From Clostridia bacterium (lineage in GTDB: Bacteria; Bacillota; Clostridia; Christensenellales; Borkfalkiaceae): a stretch of 64,000 bases of DNA. The stretch spans positions 51,185 through 115,184 of the forward strand of contig JAGASM010000027.1 in assembly GCA_017621735.1 (NCBI GenBank), written 5' to 3'. Below the pieces are notes generated by a model, which had not been told where the DNA came from, did no database searches, and saw nothing but the letters and a program-made list of their open reading frames with translations. Of the stretch, positions 52,808 through 61,770 are shown piece by piece. The position numbers and the translations under genes were made by a program. The stretch's first letter is position 1. Every line of letters begins with the position of its first letter.

Positions 52808-53230
52808 ATGGAATTTTTCAGCGGAACCGTCAGCCATCAGCTCGACGCGAAAAACAGAATAAGAATTCCCGCGAAGTTCCGTGCGGGCTTGGGCAAAGAG
52901 ATCTACTTTGTCGCAGGATCGCAGGGGTGTATTTCCGTGTTTTCAAAAGAGGTTTTGGAAGAACGCATTGCAGCGCTTAACGCGATTCGCACGTCGGACG
53001 CGGAAAAGATGAGGGCGCGTCGTAAAATTCTCGGATCAATCGAAAAGGTTACGGAAGACGATCAAGGAAGAACGCTTCTTTCCGCATTCCTTCGCGGTCA
53101 TGCAAACGTTCAAAAGGACGTCGTAACGGTCGGCATGGGGGAATATCTCGAAATTTGGTCGAAGAGCGCATACGAGGCGTATACGCAGGAAATGACGATG
53201 GACGACGCTTACGCGTTGGTGGATTTCTAA
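52808..53230 (+). CDS. mraZ: Transcriptional regulator MraZ
   Basis: 140 residues with two SpoVT/AbrB-type swapped-hairpin halves. The first is GTVSHQLDAKNRIRIPAKFR, and the second is around TEDDQGRTLLSAFLRGHANV. It binds repeats in its own promoter and controls the cluster. GGAAAGGTG ribosome binding site upstream. Confidence 0.94.
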   Translation: MEFFSGTVSHQLDAKNRIRIPAKFRAGLGKEIYFVAGSQGCISVFSKEVLEERIAALNAIRTSDAEKMRARRKILGSIEKVTEDDQGRTLLSAFLRGHANVQKDVVTVGMGEYLEIWSKSAYEAYTQEMTMDDAYALVDF

Positions 53231-53231
53231 T

Positions 53232-54167
53232 ATGACGGAATTTTACCACAAACCCGTAATGTTCGACGAGGTCATTCAAGGGCTCGATATCAAAGACGGA
53301 GGAATTTATTTCGACGGAACTGCGGGCGGCGGAGGACATTCGTACGGAATTCTTGAAAGCAATCCGTCCGTTCGGCTTATCGCAACCGATAAAGACAGCG
53401 AGGCAATCGCCGCGGCGACGAAGCGGCTTTCCGTGTTTGCAGGGCGCTTTTCCATTCATAAGACGGATTATAAAAATTACGAGCGCGTGCTTACGGAAGA
53501 GGGTGTGGACAAACTTGACGGTGTGTTGCTTGATTTTGGAATCAGCAGTCATCAAATCGACGATCCTTCCCGCGGGTTTTCTTATTTGAAAGAAGACGCA
53601 CCGCTCGATATGAGAATGGCGCAAGATGCTCCGCTTACCGCCGAAACGGTCGTAAACGAGTATAGCGAAGAAAGATTGTACCGCATTCTTCGGGATTATG
53701 GCGAAGAACGGTTTGCCTCATCCATCGCGCGGAATATCGTGCGGGAGAGGGGAAAAAAGCGCATCCAAACGTGCGGCGAACTTGCAAAAATTACCGAAGA
53801 AAGCATTCCCGTCAAATTTCGTTTCCAAGGGCCGTGTGCTCGTCAAACGTTTCAAGCGATTCGGATTGAGGTAAACGGTGAGTTGGAGGGGTTGCGCGAG
53901 TGTGTTACGGGACTTGCCCGTAAGTTAAAGACGGGCGGACGAATTGCGATTTTGACCTTCCATTCGTTGGAAGATAGAATCGTAAAGGAAGTGTTCCGCG
54001 AATTGAGTGAAGAATGCGTATGCCCGAGGGAGTTTCCCGTGTGCGTATGCGGAAAGATAAAAGAGTTGGAGCCGGTTACAAAAAAACCGATTACAGCAAG
54101 CGAAAGAGAATTAAAGGAGAATTCGCGCAGTAAATGTGCAAAATTGAGGATTGCCCGAAAATTATAG
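53232..54167 (+). CDS. rsmH: 16S rRNA (cytosine(1402)-N(4))-methyltransferase
   Basis: 311 residues. YHKPVMFDEVIQGL is the family start, the SAM motif is FDGTAGGGGHSYGIL, and DGVLLDFGISSHQIDDPSRG, FQAIRIEVNGEL and ILTFHSLEDRIVK follow. It methylates C1402 in the ribosomal P site. It begins one base after mraZ. Confidence 0.94.
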   Translation: MTEFYHKPVMFDEVIQGLDIKDGGIYFDGTAGGGGHSYGILESNPSVRLIATDKDSEAIAAATKRLSVFAGRFSIHKTDYKNYERVLTEEGVDKLDGVLLDFGISSHQIDDPSRGFSYLKEDAPLDMRMAQDAPLTAETVVNEYSEERLYRILRDYGEERFASSIARNIVRERGKKRIQTCGELAKITEESIPVKFRFQGPCARQTFQAIRIEVNGELEGLRECVTGLARKLKTGGRIAILTFHSLEDRIVKEVFRELSEECVCPREFPVCVCGKIKELEPVTKKPITASERELKENSRSKCAKLRIARKL

Positions 54168-54212
54168 AATGAAACGGACAATCGGGGAATAAATTGATAA
54201 GGAGAAACGACC

Positions 54213-54908
54213 ATGGCAACCGCGATTTTAGAAAGAGAAATCACCCGCATCCGCTCGGAACGGGTTCTTGAAACCGCGCAAACCGAACGTGAAAACGAAA
54301 CGGCGCGTCGTGAATTTAACGACCGTATTTCCGAAAACTATCAGAATCTTCTCCGCGGAACGGAAACGGCGTTCCGCCCCGTAACGGAAACGGAATCGCC
54401 CGTATCGTATGCAACGGAACGCATCGCTCAATATCGCACGGCGCCTATGACGCCTGCGGGAAAAAAGATGCTTTTTTCGGACGTAACGTATAAAAACGGG
54501 GAACTCATTACGGAAAAACCCGTGGAAACGGTATCGGCGGAAGCGGTCGTAGCGCCTCAAACGGAAACGGAAAACGAAGAGGATGCAATGCCTACGCGCC
54601 GCACGATGGATACCCTTCACCGCGCGCAAGCGAGCGTGGCGGTAGGGGAGCAGGTTGCTTCGGCAATTTCTTCCAAAATGAAACTCGCGCTTTCCGTTGT
54701 TTCGCTCGTCATCGTTTTGGCGATTGCAATTATTTGCATTAACACGGGCGTCGTCAGTTCTCTTACGGCGGACGTTGCGGTGCTTCAAGCGCAAGCGGGT
54801 GCGTTGCAAACGCAAGCGACGGAACTTGCAAACGAAATCGTCCGCGTAACGGGTTGGGAAAATATCATGCAATTTGCACAATCACTCGGAATGATATTGC
54901 CGGGTTAA
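54213..54908 (+). CDS. FtsL-like septum protein
   Basis: 231 residues in the ftsL position. A long charged cytoplasmic region (residues ~1-160, with many ETA/TET repeats) precedes one membrane helix (KLALSVVSLVIVLAIAIICI, residues ~167-187). A coiled-coil-like segment (LQAQAGALQTQATELANE) and a short end follow. The single-pass plan with an external coiled coil fits FtsL/DivIC. Sequence identity is too low to be certain, and the N-terminal region is unusually long. Confidence 0.65.
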   Translation: MATAILEREITRIRSERVLETAQTERENETARREFNDRISENYQNLLRGTETAFRPVTETESPVSYATERIAQYRTAPMTPAGKKMLFSDVTYKNGELITEKPVETVSAEAVVAPQTETENEEDAMPTRRTMDTLHRAQASVAVGEQVASAISSKMKLALSVVSLVIVLAIAIICINTGVVSSLTADVAVLQAQAGALQTQATELANEIVRVTGWENIMQFAQSLGMILPG

Positions 54909-54984
54909 CGATTGGGAGGACAATCAAATAAAACCGACGGATTTTTCTATATCTGTCTTACGAAAGAGGTTATTTGCCGTATGT

Positions 54985-56679
54985 ATGGCGATAACCTTTC
55001 TTTTTTGCCTTTTTCTTTGCCGTTTTTTCTACGTGCAAGTCATTTGGGAGGATGAACTCGTCGCAAAGGCGGTCGATCAGTGGACGAGGGAAATTCCCGT
55101 CGTCGCGCAGCGCGGAGTGATTACCGACCGCAACGGGGAATTGCTTGCGGGAAACGTAACTTCTTATAGCGTGTTTGCACGCGCAAACGCCGTGGCGGAC
55201 GTCGATGAAACCGCACGGTTTCTTTCGCAAACCCTCGAACTTTCCTTCGATGCGTTGGTTGAAAAATTGTCCGACCGCGGAAGGTCGGAAATTACGCTAT
55301 TGCGCGGTGCGGAAAAGGAGCGGGTGGAAAAAATTGCGGGCGCGAACGTGGCGGGAATCTATTATGCGCGCGATAATACAAGGGTATATCCGTACGGAGA
55401 ACTTGCTTGCCAAGTACTTGGATTTACCTCTTACGACCGATCGGGGACGTCGGGGATCGAGGGGTATTACGACGCCTTTTTGAAGGGGGAAAACGGAGAA
55501 GTACTCTTTGAAACGGACCTTGTCGGGGTAGATCTCGATGGAGCGGTTGCGAGGTATCTTCCCGCAACGGACGGACTAAACGTGCGTCTTACCATCGACT
55601 ACCGTATTCAAGCGCTCGTCGAAGAAGTTATGTCAAAAACGCTTGAAAGCAGCGGGGCAAAAGGCGCGCAATGCATCGTTTTGGATCCGGCAACGTTTGA
55701 AATTTTGGCAATGACGAATTTACCGTCGTATAACTTGAACAAAGTGCCGCGCGACGATTTGGCGGCGCTGAACGCGTTATCCCGCAATCGTACGTTAAGC
55801 GATATTTACGAACCGGGATCGACGTTCAAAATCGTAACCGCCGCGGCAAACATCGAGGAGCATTTGCGCGGAAATCCAAATGCGTATTCGGAAAATTACG
55901 TCTTTTCAAGTGCGAGAACGCGTTCTGTGGACGGAACGACCATTCGATGTTGGAGCGACCACGCAAACGGAAAACACGCCGGTCAAACGCTCAAAGAGGC
56001 GTTGAATAACAGTTGTAACCCTTGTTTTACGGATATCGCGCTTTCTCTTGGGACGCAAACGTTTTACGAATATTTGCGCGCGTTTCGGTTTGGTTCTGCT
56101 ACGGGGATTGACTTTTCGGGGGAGGCAATCGGAATGTTGCTTCCCGAAAACAGCGTGCGAGATTGCGATCTTGCCCGCATCGGTTTCGGGCAAACGGTGG
56201 CGGTTTCCGCATTGCAACTTGCCTGCGCGTCCGCCGCCGCAATCAACGGCGGTTATTATTATGCGCCTCGTCTTGTGAGTGGGGTTTTCGATGAACGCGG
56301 AGTGGATTTGCAGACGTTTTCTTCCGCTCTGCTTGGGCGTACGGTGAGTGAAGAGGCGTCAAAAATTTTGTCGTCTATGCTCGAAGGCGTCGTGCGCGAC
56401 GGGAGTGGAAAAAAGGCATATATCGAAGGCTATCGCGTTGCGGGAAAGACGGGGACGGCGCAAAAATACGAGGACGGGCACATTGCGCAGGGAAAATACG
56501 TTTCGTCGTTCGTTGGGTATTTTCCCGCGGATGAGCCGAGGTATTTATGTCTTGTCATCGTAGACGAGCCGCAAGGACAATATTACGGAAGTACGGTCGC
56601 CGCGCCGTGTGCGGGCGAAATTTTTCAAGGAATTATTTCAATGAAAGGAATCGCACCTTTCATAAAGGGGGAGGCATGA
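54985..56679 (+). CDS. ftsI: Septal penicillin-binding protein (FtsI/SpoVD type)
   Basis: 564 residues from ATG 54985. A membrane anchor (FLFCLFLCRFFYVQVI) is followed by the class B dimerisation domain (VVAQRGVITDRNGELLAGN). The transpeptidase domain has SxxK in YEPGSTFKIV, SxN in NNSCNPCF and KTG in VAGKTGTAQK. There are no PASTA domains. It cross-links septal peptidoglycan. The ATG has no good ribosome binding site. A perfect GGGAGGA lies seven bases before an in-frame ATA at 54928, which would add KPTDFSISVLRKRLFAVC, so the true start may be there. Confidence 0.9.
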   Translation: MAITFLFCLFLCRFFYVQVIWEDELVAKAVDQWTREIPVVAQRGVITDRNGELLAGNVTSYSVFARANAVADVDETARFLSQTLELSFDALVEKLSDRGRSEITLLRGAEKERVEKIAGANVAGIYYARDNTRVYPYGELACQVLGFTSYDRSGTSGIEGYYDAFLKGENGEVLFETDLVGVDLDGAVARYLPATDGLNVRLTIDYRIQALVEEVMSKTLESSGAKGAQCIVLDPATFEILAMTNLPSYNLNKVPRDDLAALNALSRNRTLSDIYEPGSTFKIVTAAANIEEHLRGNPNAYSENYVFSSARTRSVDGTTIRCWSDHANGKHAGQTLKEALNNSCNPCFTDIALSLGTQTFYEYLRAFRFGSATGIDFSGEAIGMLLPENSVRDCDLARIGFGQTVAVSALQLACASAAAINGGYYYAPRLVSGVFDERGVDLQTFSSALLGRTVSEEASKILSSMLEGVVRDGSGKKAYIEGYRVAGKTGTAQKYEDGHIAQGKYVSSFVGYFPADEPRYLCLVIVDEPQGQYYGSTVAAPCAGEIFQGIISMKGIAPFIKGEA

Positions 56680-58112
56680 AATTATCCGCACTCATTCAAG
56701 GAATTGCAATCAAATACGGCACGGGAGGCGACGTAGAAATTCAATCGCTTTGTGCCGACAGTCGCGTGGCGGGTGAGGGAGATTTGTTCTTTTGCTACGA
56801 ACGACGGCGGGAAGTGGGGCAAATGTATGCGGAAGAGGCGGTAAAAAGGGGCGTTTCGGCGGTGGTCGGCGAATTTGAATACGACGTAGCCTGTCCGCAA
56901 ATCGTTGTGGAAAACGGGAGAATTGCCATGGCGCAACTTTCCGCCGCCTTCTATCGCAACCCCGAACGCGATCTCCGTATGGTTGCGGTAACGGGAACGA
57001 ACGGGAAAACGACGGTGGCGCATATGATTTCGTCCATTTTGAAGGCGAATGGCGAGCGGGTCGGCTTGATCGGAACGCTTGGGGCGGAATACGAAGGGGT
57101 AACCGTACCGCCTTCGTTGACGACGCCCGATCCCGTTTCGCTGTTTGCATTGCTCTCCGATATGAGGGAAAAGGGGGTTGAAACGGTCGTTATGGAGGTT
57201 TCCGCACATGCGCTTGCGCTCGGAAAAGTATCTCCTATTACGTTTGACGTTTCCGTATTTACCAACCTATCGCGCGATCACCTCGACGATTTTCAAACGA
57301 TGGAAGCGTACGGGAGTGCAAAGAGGACGTTGTTTCTTCCTCAAGTGAGTAAACGGGCGGTGGTAAATGCGGACGATCCGTTTTCTCGTACGCTGCCCGT
57401 TCAAGATTGCGTAACGTACGGGCTTGATAACCCTGCCGACGTTTTCGCCGTTGTAGAAAGCGCAAGCGTGGACGGGAGCAGAATTATGCTCAATCTCAAC
57501 GACGAACTGTGTGAGGCGGACGTCAAAATGACGGGACGGCATAACGTTTACAACGCGATGGCGGCGTCGGCTGCGGCAAGGGTGCTTGGCGCGTCCTTAC
57601 GCGCCGTTTCCGTTGGACTTTCCTCGCTGCAAGGGGTAGACGGGCGGTTGGAACGGGTGGCGGATTTCCGCGGTGCGCACGTATTCGTGGATTTTGCACA
57701 TACGCCCGACGGGTTGGAAAAATCCCTATTATCTTTACGGGAATTTTGTAGTGGAAAACTCGTTTGCGTGTTTGGCTGCGGAGGCAACCGCGATGCGGAA
57801 AAACGCCCGCTCATGGGAGAAGTCGCGGCAAAATACGCCGATTTTTCCGTGATTACGTCGGATAATCCGCGATATGAAGATGCTTGTGAGATCATTGCGC
57901 AAATTGAGGAGGGGTTTCGCAAAGTAAGCAGAAACTACGTTACCGTTCAAGAGCGGGAGAAGGGGACGCAATACGCGCTTGAGCGCATCGGGGACGGGGA
58001 TATTTTGCTCGTGGCGGGAAAGGGCGGAGAAACGTATCAAGAGATTATGGGAATCAAATATACGTACAGCGATAAAACGGTGATAAAATCGTTGATTGAA
58101 AAACTCGGATGA
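56676..58112 (+). CDS. murE: UDP-MurNAc-tripeptide synthetase, meso-DAP type
   Basis: About 478 residues. ATP motif AVTGTNGKTTVAHMI near residue 108, EVSAHALALGKV, TNLSRDHLDDF, and the specificity motif SDNPRYED near residue 405. DNPR marks enzymes that add meso-diaminopimelate rather than lysine. ATG 56676 behind GGGGGAG overlaps the ftsI stop by four bases. murF, often next, is absent here. Confidence 0.94.
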   Translation: MKLSALIQGIAIKYGTGGDVEIQSLCADSRVAGEGDLFFCYERRREVGQMYAEEAVKRGVSAVVGEFEYDVACPQIVVENGRIAMAQLSAAFYRNPERDLRMVAVTGTNGKTTVAHMISSILKANGERVGLIGTLGAEYEGVTVPPSLTTPDPVSLFALLSDMREKGVETVVMEVSAHALALGKVSPITFDVSVFTNLSRDHLDDFQTMEAYGSAKRTLFLPQVSKRAVVNADDPFSRTLPVQDCVTYGLDNPADVFAVVESASVDGSRIMLNLNDELCEADVKMTGRHNVYNAMAASAAARVLGASLRAVSVGLSSLQGVDGRLERVADFRGAHVFVDFAHTPDGLEKSLLSLREFCSGKLVCVFGCGGNRDAEKRPLMGEVAAKYADFSVITSDNPRYEDACEIIAQIEEGFRKVSRNYVTVQEREKGTQYALERIGDGDILLVAGKGGETYQEIMGIKYTYSDKTVIKSLIEKLG

Positions 58113-58130
58113 GGAGAAAACTGTAAGAGT

Positions 58131-59081
58131 ATGCGCAATCGTATATTTTGTTTGATCGTTTCGTTTGCACTGTCTTTTGTGTTATGCGCGGTGGAAATTC
58201 CTTTGCTTCGCCGACTTCACGCAGGGCAACATATCTTAAAATACGTGAAGGAACATGAAAAAAAGAGCGGGACGCCCACGATGGGCGGGCTTGGATTTAT
58301 CCTTTCGGCGTGCGCGGTCGCGCCGATTTTTACGCGCGAAGCGGACAAGCCGTTTTACGTTGCAATCGCCGTGGGGCTTGGGTACCTTCTCGTTGGATTT
58401 TTAGATGACCTTCTCAAAAAGATAAGAAAGGACAACTTGGGGCTTCGTCCCTATCAAAAGATATTTTTCCAAGTTGCGGTCGCCGTTATCGCCTCCGTTT
58501 ACGCGTGCATGAACGGAATGACGCGGTTATACCTTCCGTTTACGCAAAAGACGGTGGAACTCGGTTGGTGGATGTTTCCGCTCGGTTTGCTCGTCTTTCT
58601 TGCAACGGTAAACAGCGTCAATTTAACGGACGGGTTAGACGGTTTGGCGGGGTCTGTATGCGGGGTATTCTTTCTCGTTTTCGCCATGCTCCTGCCGTTG
58701 CAAGGGCAGGGCGGGGCGTTAAGTAATTTATGCGTATGCCTTACGGGTGCGCTTGCCGCATTTTTGATTTTTAACGTCAACCGTGCAAGCGTGTTTATGG
58801 GCGATACCGGATCGCTGTCCCTCGGCGGGTTTGCCTCGGCGATTGCTTTGTTTACGGGAAACGCGTTGATTCTTCCGTTTGTGGGGATTACGTTTGTCCT
58901 TTCAAGCATATCTGTTATCCTTCAGGTAATATATTATAAAAAAACGGGCAAACGGATTTTCTTGATGGCGCCGATTCATCATCATTTTCAACAAAAAGGG
59001 TTTTCGGAAGGAAAGATCGCTTACGTCTATTCGGCGGTAACGGCGATGATGGGCGCGCTTTGTATCATGCCGTTTGTCTAA
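58131..59081 (+). CDS. mraY: Phospho-MurNAc-pentapeptide transferase
   Basis: 316 residues with about ten membrane segments. It makes lipid I. EKKSGTPTMGGLGF, NLGLRPYQK, NLTDGLDGLAG, MGDTGSLSLGG and the PIHHHFQQKG loop are all present. GGAG lies upstream. Confidence 0.94.
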   Translation: MRNRIFCLIVSFALSFVLCAVEIPLLRRLHAGQHILKYVKEHEKKSGTPTMGGLGFILSACAVAPIFTREADKPFYVAIAVGLGYLLVGFLDDLLKKIRKDNLGLRPYQKIFFQVAVAVIASVYACMNGMTRLYLPFTQKTVELGWWMFPLGLLVFLATVNSVNLTDGLDGLAGSVCGVFFLVFAMLLPLQGQGGALSNLCVCLTGALAAFLIFNVNRASVFMGDTGSLSLGGFASAIALFTGNALILPFVGITFVLSSISVILQVIYYKKTGKRIFLMAPIHHHFQQKGFSEGKIAYVYSAVTAMMGALCIMPFV

Positions 59082-59091
59082 AAGGAGTGGT

Positions 59092-60477
59092 ATGTTATAT
59101 TCGGAACAAACTTTTCTCGTTGCGGGGTTGTCCCGATCGGGGGTATCGGCGGCAGAGTATCTTCTTTCGCGTGGAGCGAGCGTATACGTCTATGACGACG
59201 TGGACGAAGGTGCCGTGTTGACGGCGAAGGAAGAGTTGGAACAAAAAGGTTGCGTTGCGGTGCGGAAAGACAATCTTTCCGTTCGCTCGGAGGAGTGCGA
59301 CGTGCTCGTTTTAAGCCCGGGGATTCCCGTCGATCATCCGCTTCCGCTTTCCTTTCGCCGTGCGGGGAAACGCGTCGTCGGAGAGGCGGAACTCGGTGCG
59401 CTTGCGTTGAAATGCCCCGTCGTTGCGGTTACGGGGACAAACGGAAAGACGACGACGGTTACCATGCTCGAGGAGATGTTCCGCCGTGCGGGGAAGCATT
59501 GCGTTGCGTGTGGAAATATCGGAAAACCGATTACGTCGTGCGCGCAGGAGTTGGGAGAGGACGGGATTGCCGTTGCGGAAATTTCTTCCTTTCAGTTGGA
59601 AACGCTCTATTCTCTGCGCCCGCACGTGGCGGTCGTCCTCAATATTACGGAGGACCATCTTAACCGCCATTATAACATGGAAAACTACGTATACTTAAAA
59701 TCGCGCATTTTGCGCAATTCGGCGGAAAGCGAATACGCGGTGCTCAATTACGACGACGATTTGGTGCGCGCGTTTGCGGAAAAGACGAAGGCAAAACCCG
59801 TTTGGTTTTCTCTAAAAGAACGGGTACAGGGCGGATATCTGTTGGACGGTGCGCTTTGTTTTGGGGGAGAGAAAATCGTATCGGAACGGGAACTTCCGTT
59901 TACGGAGCGGCATAATCTCGCCAACGCGCTCGCCGCGATTTGTGCCGCAAAACTCATGGGGGTTTCAACGGAGGCAATTCGCACGGCGCTCCTCTCATTC
60001 CAAGGGGTTGCGCACCGAATGCAAACGGTGGGGAAGGTAAAAGGGATTACCTTCGTCAACGACAGTAAGGCAACGAACGTCGATTCCACTTTGCAGGCGG
60101 TGAAAAGCGTGAAGGGAGAAACGGTATTGCTTCTTGGCGGAAAGGATAAAGGATACGATTTTGAACCGTTATTTGAGAAAATTGCATCTTCCTCCGTCGT
60201 CCATACCGTTTTGTATGGGGAAAACGCATTCCGTATTTTGAATGCCGCAGTAAAAAAAGGGTTTTCGTCGGTTACGCTTTGCCGTTCGTTTGAAATGGCG
60301 GTGCGCATCGCATATCTCTCGGCAAAAGAAGGGCAAACGATATTATTGAGTCCCGCTTCGGCAAGTTTTGACAGTTTCAAAAATTACGAGGAACGCGGGG
60401 AAAAATTTATTTGGATGTTTGAGCAAATAAAGTCGGAAGAAGGGGAAAAGGCCGTTGAAGCGGAATGCGGAGAGTAG
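59092..60477 (+). CDS. murD: UDP-MurNAc-L-alanine:D-glutamate ligase
   Basis: About 461 residues. VAGLSRSGVSAAEYLLSRGA, LSPGIPVDHP, AVTGTNGKTTTVTML, NITEDHLNRH and NDSKATNVDST are typical MurD motifs. ATG 59092 follows AAAGGAG. The last residues (GEKAVEAECGE) and the stop are encoded by the first unit of a 48-bp tandem repeat that continues into ftsW. Confidence 0.93.
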   Translation: MLYSEQTFLVAGLSRSGVSAAEYLLSRGASVYVYDDVDEGAVLTAKEELEQKGCVAVRKDNLSVRSEECDVLVLSPGIPVDHPLPLSFRRAGKRVVGEAELGALALKCPVVAVTGTNGKTTTVTMLEEMFRRAGKHCVACGNIGKPITSCAQELGEDGIAVAEISSFQLETLYSLRPHVAVVLNITEDHLNRHYNMENYVYLKSRILRNSAESEYAVLNYDDDLVRAFAEKTKAKPVWFSLKERVQGGYLLDGALCFGGEKIVSERELPFTERHNLANALAAICAAKLMGVSTEAIRTALLSFQGVAHRMQTVGKVKGITFVNDSKATNVDSTLQAVKSVKGETVLLLGGKDKGYDFEPLFEKIASSSVVHTVLYGENAFRILNAAVKKGFSSVTLCRSFEMAVRIAYLSAKEGQTILLSPASASFDSFKNYEERGEKFIWMFEQIKSEEGEKAVEAECGE

Positions 60478-60646
60478 AGGAACGGGAGAAAGGAAAACGC
60501 CGTTGAAGCGGAATGCGGAGAGTAGAGGAACGGGGGAAAGAAAAACGCCGTTGAAGCGGAATGCGGAGAGTAGAGGAACGGGGGAATGGAAAACGCCGTT
60601 GAAGCGGAATGCGGAGAGTATAGGAACGGGAGAAGGAAAAACGCCG
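60455..60646 (+). repeat. 48-bp tandem repeat across the murD stop and ftsW start
   Basis: Four copies (60455, 60503, 60551, 60599) of a 48-bp unit that differ at a few bases. In the ftsW frame each encodes LKRNAESRGTGERKTP. In the murD frame each carries the same TAG stop. Each unit ends with an AAAGGA-like sequence about eight bases before the TTG of the next, so each is a potential ftsW start. Confidence 0.92.
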
Positions 60647-61735
60647 AAAAGGGGGCGTGGGGATTTGCTTTTCCTTGCTTGCGTCGTCATTCTTGCGGCG
60701 TACGGGGTGGTTTGCGTATATTCGGCAAGCAGTTACAATGCCGAGGTGCTCTACGGCGATAAACTTTATTTTTTCAAAAAACAAGTCGTGGGTTTTTTGT
60801 TGGGAACGGCGTGCATGGTGGCGGTGTCTTTTTTCGATTACCGCCGTCTTGTGCGGTTGCGATATCCCGCGCTCGCGCTCTCCCTTCTTTTGCTTGCGCT
60901 TGTCTTTGTCCCGGGGCTTGGAAAAAGCAATTACGGCGCGACGCGGTGGATCGGATTCGGGTCTTTTACCGTTCAACCTTCGGAAATTGCAAAGTTTGGG
61001 TTTATACTTTTTACTGCGGGGTACGTATCAAAAAATCCCGCGCGGATGCGGACGATGAAAGGCGTCCTGCCCGTTTTAGGGGGCGGACTGTCGATATGTC
61101 TACTGATTATGTTAGAACCGAATATGTCCGTAACGATGTGCGTCGGTGCGCTCATGATTGGTATGATCGTCTTAAGCGGGGCTTCTTTTCGAACGCTTTC
61201 CGCTATTTGCATTCCCGTTCTTTTGGCGGTTCCCGCGCTCATTCTTGCCGAGCCGTACCGACTCAATCGGTTGAGTGCGTTTCTCGATCCGTGGGCTTCG
61301 CCGAAAGAAGAGGGGTACCAACTCATACAGTCGCTTTATGCGCTTGGAAACGGCGGGTTGTTTGGCGTGGGACTCTTTCAATCCAGACAAAAATATCGGT
61401 TTCTTCCGTTTGCGGAAAGTGATTTTATATTATCTATCATAGGGGAAGAAACGGGATTTATCGGAATTTTGCTCTTGTTTTCCATGATCGGCGTCGTCGT
61501 GTGGCGTGGATTTCGCATTGCAAAATCGTGCGAAAATTTATACGGATATCTCCTCGTATCGGGAATTATTCTCGTGTTTGCCATTCAATCGGCGCTCAAT
61601 GCGCTTGTGGTAAGCGGGAGTATCCCGCCGACGGGACTTCCTCTTCCCCTGATTAGCGCTGGGAATACGTCCCTCATTGTAACGATGACGGGAATGGGGC
61701 TTGTATATAACGTTTCGAGGCACAACGACGGGTAA
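60455..61735 (+). CDS. ftsW: Lipid II polymerase FtsW (SEDS family)
   Basis: Up to 426 residues. After a repetitive basic N-terminus come about ten membrane segments with SEDS hallmarks: YFFKKQVVGFLLG, NYGATRWIGFGSFTVQPSE, GNGGLFGVGLFQSRQKYRFLP-type segment (GVGLFQSRQKY, PFAESDFI), GEETGFIG and TGLPLPLISAGNTS. The protein has no ATG start; TTG codons in each repeat unit are possible starts, giving N-termini that differ by 16 residues. It overlaps murD by 23 bases. It works with the FtsI-type PBP encoded upstream. Confidence 0.9.
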   Translation: MKRNAESRGTGERKTPLKRNAESRGTGERKTPLKRNAESRGTGEWKTPLKRNAESIGTGEGKTPKRGRGDLLFLACVVILAAYGVVCVYSASSYNAEVLYGDKLYFFKKQVVGFLLGTACMVAVSFFDYRRLVRLRYPALALSLLLLALVFVPGLGKSNYGATRWIGFGSFTVQPSEIAKFGFILFTAGYVSKNPARMRTMKGVLPVLGGGLSICLLIMLEPNMSVTMCVGALMIGMIVLSGASFRTLSAICIPVLLAVPALILAEPYRLNRLSAFLDPWASPKEEGYQLIQSLYALGNGGLFGVGLFQSRQKYRFLPFAESDFILSIIGEETGFIGILLLFSMIGVVVWRGFRIAKSCENLYGYLLVSGIILVFAIQSALNALVVSGSIPPTGLPLPLISAGNTSLIVTMTGMGLVYNVSRHNDG

Positions 61736-61770
61736 TTTTTCATAAGATGTACTGTATAAGGAGGCGTCTT

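Noticed and set aside
60343..60976. Repetitive minus-strand frames over the 48-bp repeat
   Set aside because: Same artefact of an in-frame repeat; they overlap murD and ftsW.
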